Of a stretch of DNA of 64,000 bases, positions 25,483 through 34,333 are shown piece by piece (position 1 is the stretch's first letter; each line of letters opens with the position of its first letter). Below the pieces are notes generated by a model that was not told where the DNA came from, searched no databases, and saw only the letters and a list, made by a program, of their open reading frames with translations. The position numbers were made by a program, and so were the translations under genes. The DNA comes from Olleya sp. YS (GTDB lineage Bacteria > Bacteroidota > Bacteroidia > Flavobacteriales > Flavobacteriaceae). Location of the stretch: contig NZ_CP121685.1 of the NCBI RefSeq assembly GCF_029760915.1, positions 2,082,001 through 2,146,000 of the forward strand, given 5' to 3'.

Positions 25483-27360
25483 CTAAATAGCTATCACAAT
25501 GGCTTCTAAAGATTGATTAGAATCTATTCCCATTTTCTTGCGAAGACGCTGTCTAGCTTTTTTAATACCATCGCTAGAAATATTTAAAATATTAGCAATT
25601 TCTTTAGAGGATAAATTCATTTTTAATAAAGCCATTAAACGTAAATCGTTAGTCGTTATGTTTGGAAATTGTTGTTGTGCTTTACTATTAAAATCTTTGT
25701 GTACTTCTTCAAAATAACGTGAGAAGTTTTCCCAATTATTATCGTCTTGTAAATCAAAATTTATGGTTTGAATCAACATTTGGTAACCAGGATCGGCATC
25801 TGCATCTTGCTTTAATACTTTAGCTTTTTGTTTTAAATCGTTTAAGACTTCATTCTTTTTGGCTAAGTGTAAAGCATGAGTGGTTAATTCTTTGGTTTTA
25901 AATTCTAGCTCAGCTTGAGCAGCTTCTTTTGCTAATTTGTTTCGTTTGTTTCTTAGATAAAAAGCATACACAGCAATTAAGGCAAGTAATAAACCTAAAG
26001 CTAAAAGAAGGCGTTGTAAATTATTAGTTTTTCCTTTTAAATTTAATAAGTCTATTTCGTTTTTTTGAATTTGGATTTGTTGTTCTTTTTTTTCAGTTTC
26101 ATAAATGGTTCTCAGCTCCTCTATTTGCTGAGTTTTTTCTTTACTATTTATAGAATCATTTATAACTTGATATTTTTTTAAATCCTCTAAAGCAGATTGT
26201 GTATTATTTAATTGTTCATAGAGTATTGATCTTTGAAAGTAATTATCTTTTAAATTGGAGGTAGCACCAATGTTTTCATTAATTGTTATAGATTTATTAA
26301 TGTATTGTAATGAAGAATTCCAATTATTATTTGAAACAGCAACTTGAGATAATAGGCTAAGTGTTTTTGCCACATCATTATTAAAATTTATAGATTGATA
26401 TTTTTCTAGTGCAGTTTGAAAATAATCTTCAGCATCTTTAAATTGTTTTTCATATAATGCGACTTTACCTAAACCTCGCATACTATCCGCTTGATCCTTT
26501 GTACTCTCTGTTTTTTTAGCAATAGCTAAAGCTTCTTTAAACGATGTTTCTGCTTTTTTGTAGTCCTTTAATTGAATATAAGCAAGACCTATTTGATTGG
26601 CTGTAGAGGATTGATAGAATAGATCGTTATTTTTTTTATAAATATCTAATGCTTCATTAAAATAGGTCAAACTTGAATTATAATTACCAAGAGCGTATTC
26701 AATATTGCCTAATTGTTTTAATGCATCAGCTTGTCTAATCTCATCGTTTATTTTTTTAAAAAAATCTAAAGCTTTTAAACATTCTTTTAAAGCAATTAGA
26801 TTATTGCCTTTTGATAAATGGATTAGGCTTAAAAGCTCGTATTCTGCTCCTATTAAATTAAATGGTATTTTATTATGAAGCGTTTTTAAATTTTCTTCCT
26901 TATTATATAAGTCAATGTTTCGCATAACAATGTCAATAGCTAAATCGTAATTGCCTGCATCTTTTTCAATAGAAGCTAAAGAATGGTTTGCAAATATCTG
27001 ACTAATAACTATCGCATTGTCTTTAGCTATTTTAAGTCCCTTATTATAGTAGTATTTTGCCGAGTCGACTTCACTTTTATTATAATAAAAATTACCAATT
27101 TGTAAATTACTGGAAGAAATACCTTTATTATAATTAAGTGTTTTAGATAATACTAGAGCCTCATTAGCATAGTCTAAAGCAAGTTCTGGGTCACTAAACA
27201 TGAGTAATTCATGCAAGGTTCCATATGCACCAACTTTAAGAGTATCATTAGGCCTAATTTTTAATGATAATGTAAGACTATCTATGATTTTTTGATTTTG
27301 AGAATAAGATTGATAATTTAAAATTAATAATAAAACCAGAAAAAAATTAAAGCATTTCAT
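25483..27360 (-). CDS. TPR-repeat membrane regulator with LuxR/GerE-type HTH
   Basis: A 625-residue protein. A signal sequence (FFLVLLLILNYQSYSQ) precedes about nine tetratricopeptide repeats (for example LGNIEYALGNYNSSLTYFNEAL). These are followed by a membrane helix (LLLALGLLLALIAVYAFYL), a coiled-coil linker, and a C-terminal HTH (LSSKEIANILNISSDGIKKARQRLRKK). This is the common flavobacterial layout in which an external TPR sensor controls an internal DNA-binding domain. Tandem GGGTACA motifs lie at 25408-25425, beside the neighbouring lipoprotein gene, and one lies in its own promoter region, so those genes are candidate targets. The signal is unknown. Confidence 0.88.
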   Translation of the reverse strand: MKCFNFFLVLLLILNYQSYSQNQKIIDSLTLSLKIRPNDTLKVGAYGTLHELLMFSDPELALDYANEALVLSKTLNYNKGISSSNLQIGNFYYNKSEVDSAKYYYNKGLKIAKDNAIVISQIFANHSLASIEKDAGNYDLAIDIVMRNIDLYNKEENLKTLHNKIPFNLIGAEYELLSLIHLSKGNNLIALKECLKALDFFKKINDEIRQADALKQLGNIEYALGNYNSSLTYFNEALDIYKKNNDLFYQSSTANQIGLAYIQLKDYKKAETSFKEALAIAKKTESTKDQADSMRGLGKVALYEKQFKDAEDYFQTALEKYQSINFNNDVAKTLSLLSQVAVSNNNWNSSLQYINKSITINENIGATSNLKDNYFQRSILYEQLNNTQSALEDLKKYQVINDSINSKEKTQQIEELRTIYETEKKEQQIQIQKNEIDLLNLKGKTNNLQRLLLALGLLLALIAVYAFYLRNKRNKLAKEAAQAELEFKTKELTTHALHLAKKNEVLNDLKQKAKVLKQDADADPGYQMLIQTINFDLQDDNNWENFSRYFEEVHKDFNSKAQQQFPNITTNDLRLMALLKMNLSSKEIANILNISSDGIKKARQRLRKKMGIDSNQSLEAIVIAI

Positions 27361-27432
27361 AAGTTGTTAGTTTTTAGTAAAATAAAGATACAAATTCTAA
27401 AAACTCATATTAAAATTAAAGTAAGACAAAAG

Positions 27433-27439
27433 GGGTACA
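27433..27439. promoter_or_regulatory. GGGTACA motif upstream of the TPR-LuxR gene
   Basis: A single GGGTACA (within AGGGGTACAT) 73 bp upstream of the minus-strand start at 27360. It is the same 7-mer as the tandem pair at 25408-25425 and lies between this regulator and guaA. Confidence 0.4.
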
Positions 27440-27533
27440 TCTTAAAAAACACATATATTTTGTAGGTTGGCACTATGTTGAAAAATTTTTGAAAAAAACG
27501 TAAAACGTAAAAGTAAATCTAAAATCTATATAC

Positions 27534-27541
27534 TATTTTTG
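27534..27541 (+). promoter_or_regulatory. Putative -7 box of guaA
   Basis: TATTTTTG matches TAnnTTTG and ends 3 nt before the ATG at 27545, which would make the transcript start at about the start codon. No -33 TTTG is seen at the usual distance. Confidence 0.4.
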
Positions 27542-27544
27542 CGC

Positions 27545-29080
27545 ATGCAACACGACAAAGTACTTATCTTAGATTTCGGATCGCAATACACTCAACTTAT
27601 TGCGCGTAGAGTTAGAGAGCTTAACATCTATTCTGAAATCCACCCCTTTAACAAACCACCACAAGATTTAGACCAATACAAAGCGGTTATATTATCTGGT
27701 AGCCCAATGTCGGTTAGGTCAAAAGATGCTTTTCATCCAGATTTATCAGAAATTAGAGGTAAAAAGCCCATGCTTGCAGTATGTTATGGTGCACAGTATT
27801 TAGCCCATTTTTCAGGTGGTGAAGTTGCAGAATCAAATACTCGTGAATACGGTCGTGCAAAATTGAGTTTTGTAGAAAACAACGACACTTTTTTAGAAGG
27901 CATCCATGAAGGAAGTCAGGTTTGGATGAGTCATAGTGACACCATTAAAATATTACCAAAAAATGGAGTCCTATTGGCAAGCACACACGATGTACAAAAT
28001 GCAGCCTATAAAATAGAAGGCGAAACCACTTATGCCATCCAGTTTCATCCAGAAGTGTATCACAGTACAGATGGTAAACAATTGCTAGAAAATTTCTTAG
28101 TCAAAATTGCAAATGTTAATCCAGATTGGACACCAAATGCATTTGTACAAGAAACGGTAGACGATTTAAAAACTAAATTAGGCAACGATAAAGTAGTCCT
28201 TGGATTGTCAGGAGGTGTAGACAGTTCTGTAGCAGCCATGCTATTACATAAAGCCATCGGAAAAAACTTATATTGCATATTCGTAAATAACGGATTATTA
28301 CGTAAAAACGAATTTACAGACGTCCTTGAGCAATACAAAGGTATGGGCTTAAACGTTAAAGGTGTAGACGCTTCGGCACGCTTTTTGGATGCACTAGCAG
28401 GAAAGAGCGATCCGGAAGACAAACGTAAAGCAATAGGTCGCGTATTTATTGAGGTGTTTGATGATGAAGCGCATAGAATAGAAGATGTAAAATGGTTAGC
28501 ACAAGGCACGATTTATCCAGATGTTATAGAAAGCGTAAGCGCTACTGGAGGACCAAGTGCAACTATAAAAAGTCATCATAATGTAGGTGGTTTACCAGAC
28601 TTTATGAAACTTAAAATAGTAGAGCCATTAAAAGCGCTATTTAAAGATGAAGTCAGACGTGTTGGTGCTTCTATGGACATGGATAAAACCCTTTTAGGTC
28701 GTCATCCGTTTCCAGGTCCTGGTTTAGCCATCAGGATATTAGGAGATATCACAGCCGAAAAAGTACGGATCCTACAAGAAGTAGATGCTGTATTTATAAA
28801 CGGATTACGTGATGCAGGATTGTACGACAAGGTCTGGCAAGCAGGAGCTATTTTACTACCAGTAAATAGCGTAGGTGTTATGGGAGATGAGCGTACTTAC
28901 GAAAAATGCGTCGCATTAAGAGCAGTAGAAAGTACCGATGGTATGACAGCAGATTGGGTAAATTTACCTTACGAGTTTTTACAAAAAACAAGTAACGATA
29001 TAATAAACAAAGTAAAAGGCGTTAATAGAGTAGTATACGACATTAGTAGTAAACCACCAGCAACCATAGAGTGGGAATAA
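27545..29080 (+). CDS. guaA: GMP synthase (glutamine-hydrolysing)
   Basis: A 511-residue GuaA when begun at ATG 27545 ([20 protein letters not shown]); a TTG two codons upstream is unlikely. The class I glutamine amidotransferase domain (residues 1-190) has the nucleophile Cys in AVCYGAQ and a later QFHPEVYHS. The ATP pyrophosphatase domain has [13 protein letters not shown], and a dimerisation domain with the ending [10 protein letters not shown] closes the protein. It converts XMP to GMP with glutamine and ATP. IMP dehydrogenase (guaB), the preceding step, begins at 63966 in this window. Confidence 0.97.
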   Translation: MQHDKVLILDFGSQYTQLIARRVRELNIYSEIHPFNKPPQDLDQYKAVILSGSPMSVRSKDAFHPDLSEIRGKKPMLAVCYGAQYLAHFSGGEVAESNTREYGRAKLSFVENNDTFLEGIHEGSQVWMSHSDTIKILPKNGVLLASTHDVQNAAYKIEGETTYAIQFHPEVYHSTDGKQLLENFLVKIANVNPDWTPNAFVQETVDDLKTKLGNDKVVLGLSGGVDSSVAAMLLHKAIGKNLYCIFVNNGLLRKNEFTDVLEQYKGMGLNVKGVDASARFLDALAGKSDPEDKRKAIGRVFIEVFDDEAHRIEDVKWLAQGTIYPDVIESVSATGGPSATIKSHHNVGGLPDFMKLKIVEPLKALFKDEVRRVGASMDMDKTLLGRHPFPGPGLAIRILGDITAEKVRILQEVDAVFINGLRDAGLYDKVWQAGAILLPVNSVGVMGDERTYEKCVALRAVESTDGMTADWVNLPYEFLQKTSNDIINKVKGVNRVVYDISSKPPATIEWE

Positions 29081-29088
29081 TATAATTT

Positions 29089-29178
29089 GGGCGTTACCAC
29101 AAGGGTCGCGTCTTACGTTATATCTTTTTTTGCCATATATGGCAGCAAAAAAAGGATGCCACTACAACCGCTAACGCA
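29089..29178. repeat. Dispersed ~90-bp repeat with central hairpin
   Basis: A GC-richer block between guaA and the LysM gene begins GGGCGTTACCACAAGGGTCG and ends in CTAACGCA. GCGTTA near the left end (29091-29096) is inverted as TAACGC at the right (29172-29177). In the middle, CTTTTTTTGC and GCAAAAAAAG flank an inner stem around CATATATG. The block is not part of a credible gene. From general knowledge it resembles the GGGCGTT...AACGC elements scattered through flavobacterial genomes; this was not searched. Confidence 0.6.
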
Positions 29179-29200
29179 TTTTGAAACGTATAAACAACAT

Positions 29201-31150
29201 ATGAGAAAATTAATATACATTTTATCACTAGTCGTCGTATTCGGCTGTGCTTCCGCGAAAGCGCAAAACTACAAAACCCATAAAGTAAAAGCAGGTGAAA
29301 CCATAGAGCAAATTGCTACTAGATATAACGTTTCAAAATCTCAGATTTATGCACTAAATCCAGATGCCAGAAAAGAAATTAAACCAAATTCGGTGTTAAT
29401 TATTCCAAAGGAAAATACAGTTGCAACTACCTCACCTAGTACCAAAATTACCCGAATACTAGATGGTTTTAAAACGCATAAAGTAAGACGTAAAGAAACT
29501 CTTTACAGTTTATCAAAAAAATATGATGTTAAGCAAGAGGATATCAAAAAGCACAACCCACAATTATACGCTAATAATTTACGTAAAGGCGATAAAATAA
29601 AAATCCCTATTTACAAAACGATAACAGAACAGGTTGTGGTAAAACCAACTACTAAAACCTACACAGTCAAGCCAAAAGAAGGTAAATGGCGTATTGCGTA
29701 TCAATACGGAATTACAGTTCAAGAGTTAGAAGATTTGAACCCAAATATGGCTGAGGTCTTACAACCAGGTGACGTTGTTAATGTGCCTAATTTAGATAAG
29801 GAAGACGTAAAGCAAATAGATGAGCAATACAGTTATTACACTGTTTTACCAGCAGAAGGATTTTACAGATTAAAACTTAAAACTGGATTAACCCAAGAAC
29901 AATTAGAGCAATTAAATCCTGGATTAGAAACAACTGGTTTAAAAGAAGGTATGGTATTAAAAATCCCGTTTAATGCTACATTAACTGGTCAAAACTCTGA
30001 GATTGAAGGAGGTTTGGTCTCAGGTGACACAATCACTACTTCAGATTTATCAACCAGAATTTCAGATAGAAGTACTAAGCATATTGCTATTATGTTGCCT
30101 TTCAAGCTAAATAAAATTGATTCAGATTCTATATACGATGCAAAACAATTAATTAGAACTGACCCTTACATAAGTACGTCTTTAGATTTTTACTCAGGTG
30201 TTAAAATTGCATTAGATAGCTTAGCGTCTTTAGGAATTAATTTAAAAGTAGATGTATACGATACAGAAAACAGAGAGAGTAGAGTTGCATCTTTAGTGCG
30301 TTCTAATACTTTTGATGATGTCGATGTTGTTATTGGGCCTGTTATGCCAAAATTATTCAATACAGCAGCAGCAGCTTTAAAAAGTAAAAATATTCCGTTA
30401 GTATCACCAATTACTAAAACAGTAAATTTAGGCGATAATGTATTTCAATCTAGACCAGCAGAAAAACTGCTTAAAGATAAAATTGTAAACTATTTTAAAA
30501 CAGATAGCACCTCGCACTTTATTATTGTCTCAGACATGAAAAATAAAGCAACTTCAGATTTACTCAAAAGAACATTTCCTAAAGCCTCTGTGGTGATGTC
30601 AAGAAAAGTAGCTAAAACAGGTGCTGATGCCTATTACATTTTAGATCAAGATATAGTTAATGTTCTGAAACCAGGTAAAAACGTCGTGTTTTTAGAGACT
30701 GCCAACGCTGGATTTGTGTCCAATGTGTCTAGTATATTAAATTCTAAAATTGATGCTACAACATCAGTAATTTTAGCAACAACAGATAAAACTAAAGCTT
30801 TTGAGGATGATGAGGTTAGAAACACCCATTTATCTAATTTAAGTTTTACCTATGCATCCATCAACAAATCGTTTAGCGAGGACGAAAGTAACAGCTTTAA
30901 TAAACGTTATATGGCTTTATACAAAGAGTCGCCTAACCCATACGCTGTAAGAGGATTTGATTTAACAATGGATGTGGTATTACGTTTAGTGACCTCAGAA
31001 GACTTATACCTTTCTGTTAACGAGTCGCCACTAACCAGTTATGTAGAAAATAAATTTGCATACAAAAAGAAATTGTTTGGTGGTTATTATAACGATACGG
31101 TATATTTAGTCAAGTACCAAGATTTAAAAATTGTTGAGATAAAACAATAA
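29201..31150 (+). CDS. LysM-repeat protein with periplasmic-binding-protein-like C-terminal domain
   Basis: A 649-residue protein with a signal peptide (LIYILSLVVVFGCASAKAQ) when started at ATG 29201. A longer reading from TTG 29087 runs through the dispersed repeat and is rejected. Four LysM repeats follow (HKVKAGETIEQIATRYNVS; HKVRRKETLYSLSKKYDVK; YTVKPKEGKWRIAYQYGI; YYTVLPAEGFYRLKLKTGL), then a PBP1-like ligand-binding domain (HIAIMLPFKLNKIDSD, DVVIGPVMPKLF). LysM binds peptidoglycan. A PBP1-fold domain recalls the LpoA class of peptidoglycan synthase activators, but this link is inference. The signal-peptide end (ASAKA) is encoded by a short repeat sequence at 29251-29263. Confidence 0.88.
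   Translation: MRKLIYILSLVVVFGCASAKAQNYKTHKVKAGETIEQIATRYNVSKSQIYALNPDARKEIKPNSVLIIPKENTVATTSPSTKITRILDGFKTHKVRRKETLYSLSKKYDVKQEDIKKHNPQLYANNLRKGDKIKIPIYKTITEQVVVKPTTKTYTVKPKEGKWRIAYQYGITVQELEDLNPNMAEVLQPGDVVNVPNLDKEDVKQIDEQYSYYTVLPAEGFYRLKLKTGLTQEQLEQLNPGLETTGLKEGMVLKIPFNATLTGQNSEIEGGLVSGDTITTSDLSTRISDRSTKHIAIMLPFKLNKIDSDSIYDAKQLIRTDPYISTSLDFYSGVKIALDSLASLGINLKVDVYDTENRESRVASLVRSNTFDDVDVVIGPVMPKLFNTAAAALKSKNIPLVSPITKTVNLGDNVFQSRPAEKLLKDKIVNYFKTDSTSHFIIVSDMKNKATSDLLKRTFPKASVVMSRKVAKTGADAYYILDQDIVNVLKPGKNVVFLETANAGFVSNVSSILNSKIDATTSVILATTDKTKAFEDDEVRNTHLSNLSFTYASINKSFSEDESNSFNKRYMALYKESPNPYAVRGFDLTMDVVLRLVTSEDLYLSVNESPLTSYVENKFAYKKKLFGGYYNDTVYLVKYQDLKIVEIKQ
29251..29263 (-). repeat. Short GC-rich repeat copy inside the LysM gene
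   Basis: The complement of CGCTTTCGCGGAA is read here in frame and encodes the ASAKA end of the signal peptide. It is identical to the 13-mer at 2309-2321. Confidence 0.5.
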
Positions 31151-31188
31151 AAATCAGTATATTAACGTTGTTTTAGAGAGTCTTAATC

Positions 31189-31731
31189 ATGCTAAAATAT
31201 ATTGTCATATTCGCTGGATGTATGCTGTTGCAAAGTGATGCAATGGAAGAATTGTCATGGAGCGAACACTATAAATTAACTTGGAACGATTTTAAAGGAC
31301 AACCTAACCCAGATACAGATGCTGTAGCTGTCACAGCTTCTGGTATTACATTTAGCTACTCGATTAAACAAAGCAACAAAAAAGTAGTAGGTTTTAAAAC
31401 ATTAGTTAAAGCCTTCTTTTATCCAGAACACTCTTGGTGTAAAGCAGAACAAGTGGATGCACATGTGTTGGGACACGAGCAATTGCATTTTGATATTACC
31501 GAATTACATGCTAGACTATTTAGACAACGTATTGCAAAAATAAAACCGCATGATGACTTAGCACAAACTCTTCAAGAATTGCACAAAACTATTGAAGATG
31601 ATTTAGCCAATATGCAACATACTTATGATGCAGAAAGTAATTTTTCAATAGATGTAGTTGGTCAACAAAAATGGAAAGATAGTATTGCCATTAGATTAAA
31701 AGCGACAGAAAAATTTAAATCTAAAGGATAG
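31189..31731 (+). CDS. DUF922-type putative zinc protease
   Basis: A 180-residue protein with a short hydrophobic start (YIVIFAGCMLLQ). The central motif VDAHVLGHEQLHFDITELHA contains HExxH plus a downstream HFDI pattern, as in the DUF922 family of presumed zincins. The conserved beginning LSWSEHYKLTWNDFKGQPN also fits. The role is unknown; an extracytoplasmic metallopeptidase is expected. It is 38 bp downstream of the LysM gene and overlaps the DUF3820 gene by one base. Confidence 0.87.
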   Translation: MLKYIVIFAGCMLLQSDAMEELSWSEHYKLTWNDFKGQPNPDTDAVAVTASGITFSYSIKQSNKKVVGFKTLVKAFFYPEHSWCKAEQVDAHVLGHEQLHFDITELHARLFRQRIAKIKPHDDLAQTLQELHKTIEDDLANMQHTYDAESNFSIDVVGQQKWKDSIAIRLKATEKFKSKG

Positions 31732-31964
31732 TGCAACTACAACCAGATAGGGACTTCCTAATTACATTGGCACATACTAAAATGCCTTATGGAAAATATA
31801 AAGACCGATTCTTAATAGATTTGCCAGAATATTATGTGGTGTGGTACCACAACAAAGGTTTCCCTAAAGGAAAACTAGGTGACATGCTAGAAACTGTTTA
31901 CACGTTAAAAGTCAATGGTTTGGAGCAATTAGTTAGAACCATTAAAAAGCAGTATCCTAAGTAA
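31731..31964 (+). CDS. DUF3820 family small protein
   Basis: A 77-residue protein with a GTG start that overlaps the previous stop by one base (TAGTG). The pattern MPYGKYKDRFLIDLPEYYVVWY is diagnostic for DUF3820. The same domain type is fused to the exonuclease at 6897. The function is unknown. Confidence 0.85.
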   Translation: MQLQPDRDFLITLAHTKMPYGKYKDRFLIDLPEYYVVWYHNKGFPKGKLGDMLETVYTLKVNGLEQLVRTIKKQYPK

Positions 31965-31968
31965 ATTG

Positions 31969-32403
31969 TTATGTTCTACAAGCACATTCATGGTGTTCAT
32001 TAAGATATGCAATTGTTTGCATGCAAAGTTTTTCTACAATTGGAATATTAATGTCAGATAGCTTTTTAAAATAAATACAAGCTTTACCCATTTTAAATTT
32101 TCCTAAATCCTCAAGTAGAGCATCACTTTTTTCAGTTTTAGAATAGACATAAAGTGAAAACTGAGTTTTTCTAGGAGAGAAACCTAATAAGGAAGCATCA
32201 CCTTCATGACCACTAGCATACTTATAATGATAGCTTCCAAAGCCTATTATTGTCGCTCCCCACATTTTTGGTTTAAAACCTGACCAATCTGTCATCAATT
32301 CAATTAATTTATAACTGTCAGCTTTTTTTTGATCATTGTCTACATATGATTCAATAAAATCTAAGACATCTACTTCAGTTTCAGTGGTTTTATTTTTAGC
32401 CAT
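31969..32403 (-). CDS. DUF1801 domain protein
   Basis: A 144-residue cytoplasmic protein with the YdhG-like pattern: FIESYVDNDQKKADSYKL, then MWGATIIGFGSYHYKY, FSPRKTQFSLYVY and KACIYFKKLSDINI. This fold family (also called DUF5655/YdeI-like) has no established biochemical activity. It is convergent with the DUF3820 gene and monocistronic. Confidence 0.85.
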   Translation of the reverse strand: MAKNKTTETEVDVLDFIESYVDNDQKKADSYKLIELMTDWSGFKPKMWGATIIGFGSYHYKYASGHEGDASLLGFSPRKTQFSLYVYSKTEKSDALLEDLGKFKMGKACIYFKKLSDINIPIVEKLCMQTIAYLNEHHECACRT

Positions 32404-32605
32404 TTAGTTTTTTTAGTTGTTTTCTTGCCTCTAAAAGTATTTAAGATGGGTTTGCGTTAAAAACAGTATTATTAATTAGATGTATTGAATATATAATAAA
32501 AAGTCGAGAAAGTCAAGTGTACAACCTCATGACTTGATATAAAAAACAGTCTACAAATTCTTCAAAAATAAAACCCGAAACCCTAATAGTTTCAACTAAA
32601 AATCA

Positions 32606-32629
32606 TAAATTTGCAAGCGTTAACAACGC
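32606..32629 (+). promoter_or_regulatory. -7 box and leader hairpin of pyrG
   Basis: TAAATTTG at 32606-32613 fits TAnnTTTG. Between it and the ATG at 32633, GCGTT (32617-32621) and AACGC (32625-32629) form a 5-bp stem with a 3-nt loop, so the short leader would be largely folded. Confidence 0.5.
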
Positions 32630-32632
32630 AAC

Positions 32633-34249
32633 ATGACACCAGAAACTAAGTATATATTTGTAACAGGAGGCGTAACTTCTTCTTTAGGAAAAGGCATTAT
32701 CGCAGCCTCTTTGGCTAAACTACTTCAAGCACAAGGTTACAGAACTACCATCCAAAAATTAGACCCTTACATTAACGTAGATCCAGGAACTTTAAATCCG
32801 TATGAGCATGGCGAATGTTATGTCACTGACGATGGTGCAGAAACCGACTTAGATTTAGGACATTACGAACGTTTTTTAAACGTACCGACCAGTCAAGCCA
32901 ACAATGTTACTACTGGACGTATCTACCAAAGTGTGATTAATCGTGAGCGTAAAGGTGAATTTTTAGGTAAAACAGTACAAGTTATACCACATATCACAGA
33001 CGAAATAAAACACAGAATCCAAATTCTTGGTAATTCTGGAGAGTATGACATAGTCATCACAGAGATTGGTGGAACTGTAGGTGATATCGAGTCTTTGCCA
33101 TATATTGAAGCAGTAAGACAATTAAAATGGGACTTAGGTGATAATAATGCTTTAGTAATTCATTTAACTTTAATTCCGTACCTAACTGCTGCAGGAGAAT
33201 TAAAAACAAAACCAACTCAGCATAGCGTTAAAACCTTAATGGAAAGTGGTGTGCAGGCAGATATTTTAGTCTGTCGTACAGAGCACGAATTACCAAGCGA
33301 TTTAAAGCGTAAGCTAGCACTATTCTGCAATGTGCGTGAGGAGGCCATTATTCAATCTATTGATGCGTCAACTATTTATGATGTGCCCAATTTAATGTTA
33401 GAAGAACAGTTGGATAAAGTGGTGTTAAAAAAACTAGCATTACACAGTGATGTACCAGATTTAACACGATGGAATCAGTTTTTAAAACGTCATAAAAACC
33501 CAAAATCTGAAATTACTATTGGATTAATTGGTAAGTATGTCGAGTTGCAAGATTCTTATAAATCGATATTAGAATCATTTATTCACGCAGGAGCAGAAAA
33601 CGAAGTCAAAGTAAATGTTGAGTCTGTCCATTCAGAATATTTAAATGAAGACAATATCAAAATGAAATTGTCCCATTTGGACGGAGTGCTAGTGGCACCA
33701 GGTTTTGGAGAACGAGGTATTGAAGGAAAAATTGATGCTATTAGATTTGTACGCGAAAATAATATTCCATTTTTAGGGATTTGTTTAGGTATGCAAATGG
33801 CAGTTATCGAGTTTTGTCGTAACGTTTTAGGTCTTAAAGATGCCAACTCTACAGAGATGAATCCAAAAACGACACATCCAGTAATTGACATAATGGAAGA
33901 TCAAAAATCTATTACAGAAAAGGGTGGAACCATGCGTTTAGGGGCTTGGGATTGTCATATTGAAAAAGAATCTATTGCTCATAAAGTCTACCAGTCGCAG
34001 GATATAGAAGAGCGTCATAGACACAGATATGAGTTTAACAGTAGCTATAAAGACCAGATTGAAGCTGCAGGCTTAAAAGCTACAGGATACAATCCAGAAA
34101 CCAAACTAGTAGAAATTATAGAAAATCCAGCTCACCCTTGGTTTGTTGGTGTACAATATCATCCTGAATATAAAAGTACAGTTGCCAATCCACATCCTTT
34201 GTTTGTGGCTTTTGTAAGGGCAAGTTTAAAATACAGTAACAAAAAATAA
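32633..34249 (+). CDS. pyrG: CTP synthase
   Basis: A 538-residue CTP synthase. The N-terminal amidoligase domain begins [17 protein letters not shown], with the ATP site and the substrate motif SLGKGI and [20 protein letters not shown]. The C-terminal glutamine amidotransferase has the nucleophile Cys in [12 protein letters not shown] and the ending [10 protein letters not shown]. It forms CTP from UTP, ATP and glutamine, the last pyrimidine step. It is followed by yidC, an arrangement common in flavobacteria. Confidence 0.98.
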   Translation: MTPETKYIFVTGGVTSSLGKGIIAASLAKLLQAQGYRTTIQKLDPYINVDPGTLNPYEHGECYVTDDGAETDLDLGHYERFLNVPTSQANNVTTGRIYQSVINRERKGEFLGKTVQVIPHITDEIKHRIQILGNSGEYDIVITEIGGTVGDIESLPYIEAVRQLKWDLGDNNALVIHLTLIPYLTAAGELKTKPTQHSVKTLMESGVQADILVCRTEHELPSDLKRKLALFCNVREEAIIQSIDASTIYDVPNLMLEEQLDKVVLKKLALHSDVPDLTRWNQFLKRHKNPKSEITIGLIGKYVELQDSYKSILESFIHAGAENEVKVNVESVHSEYLNEDNIKMKLSHLDGVLVAPGFGERGIEGKIDAIRFVRENNIPFLGICLGMQMAVIEFCRNVLGLKDANSTEMNPKTTHPVIDIMEDQKSITEKGGTMRLGAWDCHIEKESIAHKVYQSQDIEERHRHRYEFNSSYKDQIEAAGLKATGYNPETKLVEIIENPAHPWFVGVQYHPEYKSTVANPHPLFVAFVRASLKYSNKK

Positions 34250-34256
34250 GTGTCAA

Positions 34257-34289
34257 TTTGACACCAATTTAAAAGTGGTCGTATATTTG
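34257..34289 (+). promoter_or_regulatory. Promoter of yidC
   Basis: TTTG at 34257-34260 and TATATTTG at 34282-34289 are separated by 21 nt, an excellent match to the Bacteroidota promoter consensus. The start would be near 34294, with a leader of about 40 nt. Confidence 0.75.
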
Positions 34290-34333
34290 ACTAATTAATT
34301 ATTCCTTGTAAAAAGTAAGAGGAACCAAATAGT

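Noticed and set aside
29087-29200. N-terminal extension of the LysM protein from a TTG at 29087
   Set aside because: The extension would be translated from the dispersed repeat, and the normal signal peptide begins at ATG 29201.
32490-32516. Possible fifth cassette promoter (TTGACTT on the minus strand) upstream of the DUF1801 gene
   Set aside because: Only the TTGACTT half is present. No TAnCTTCG box occurs at 22-23 nt, and neither inverted repeats nor a 3' module are found around the gene.
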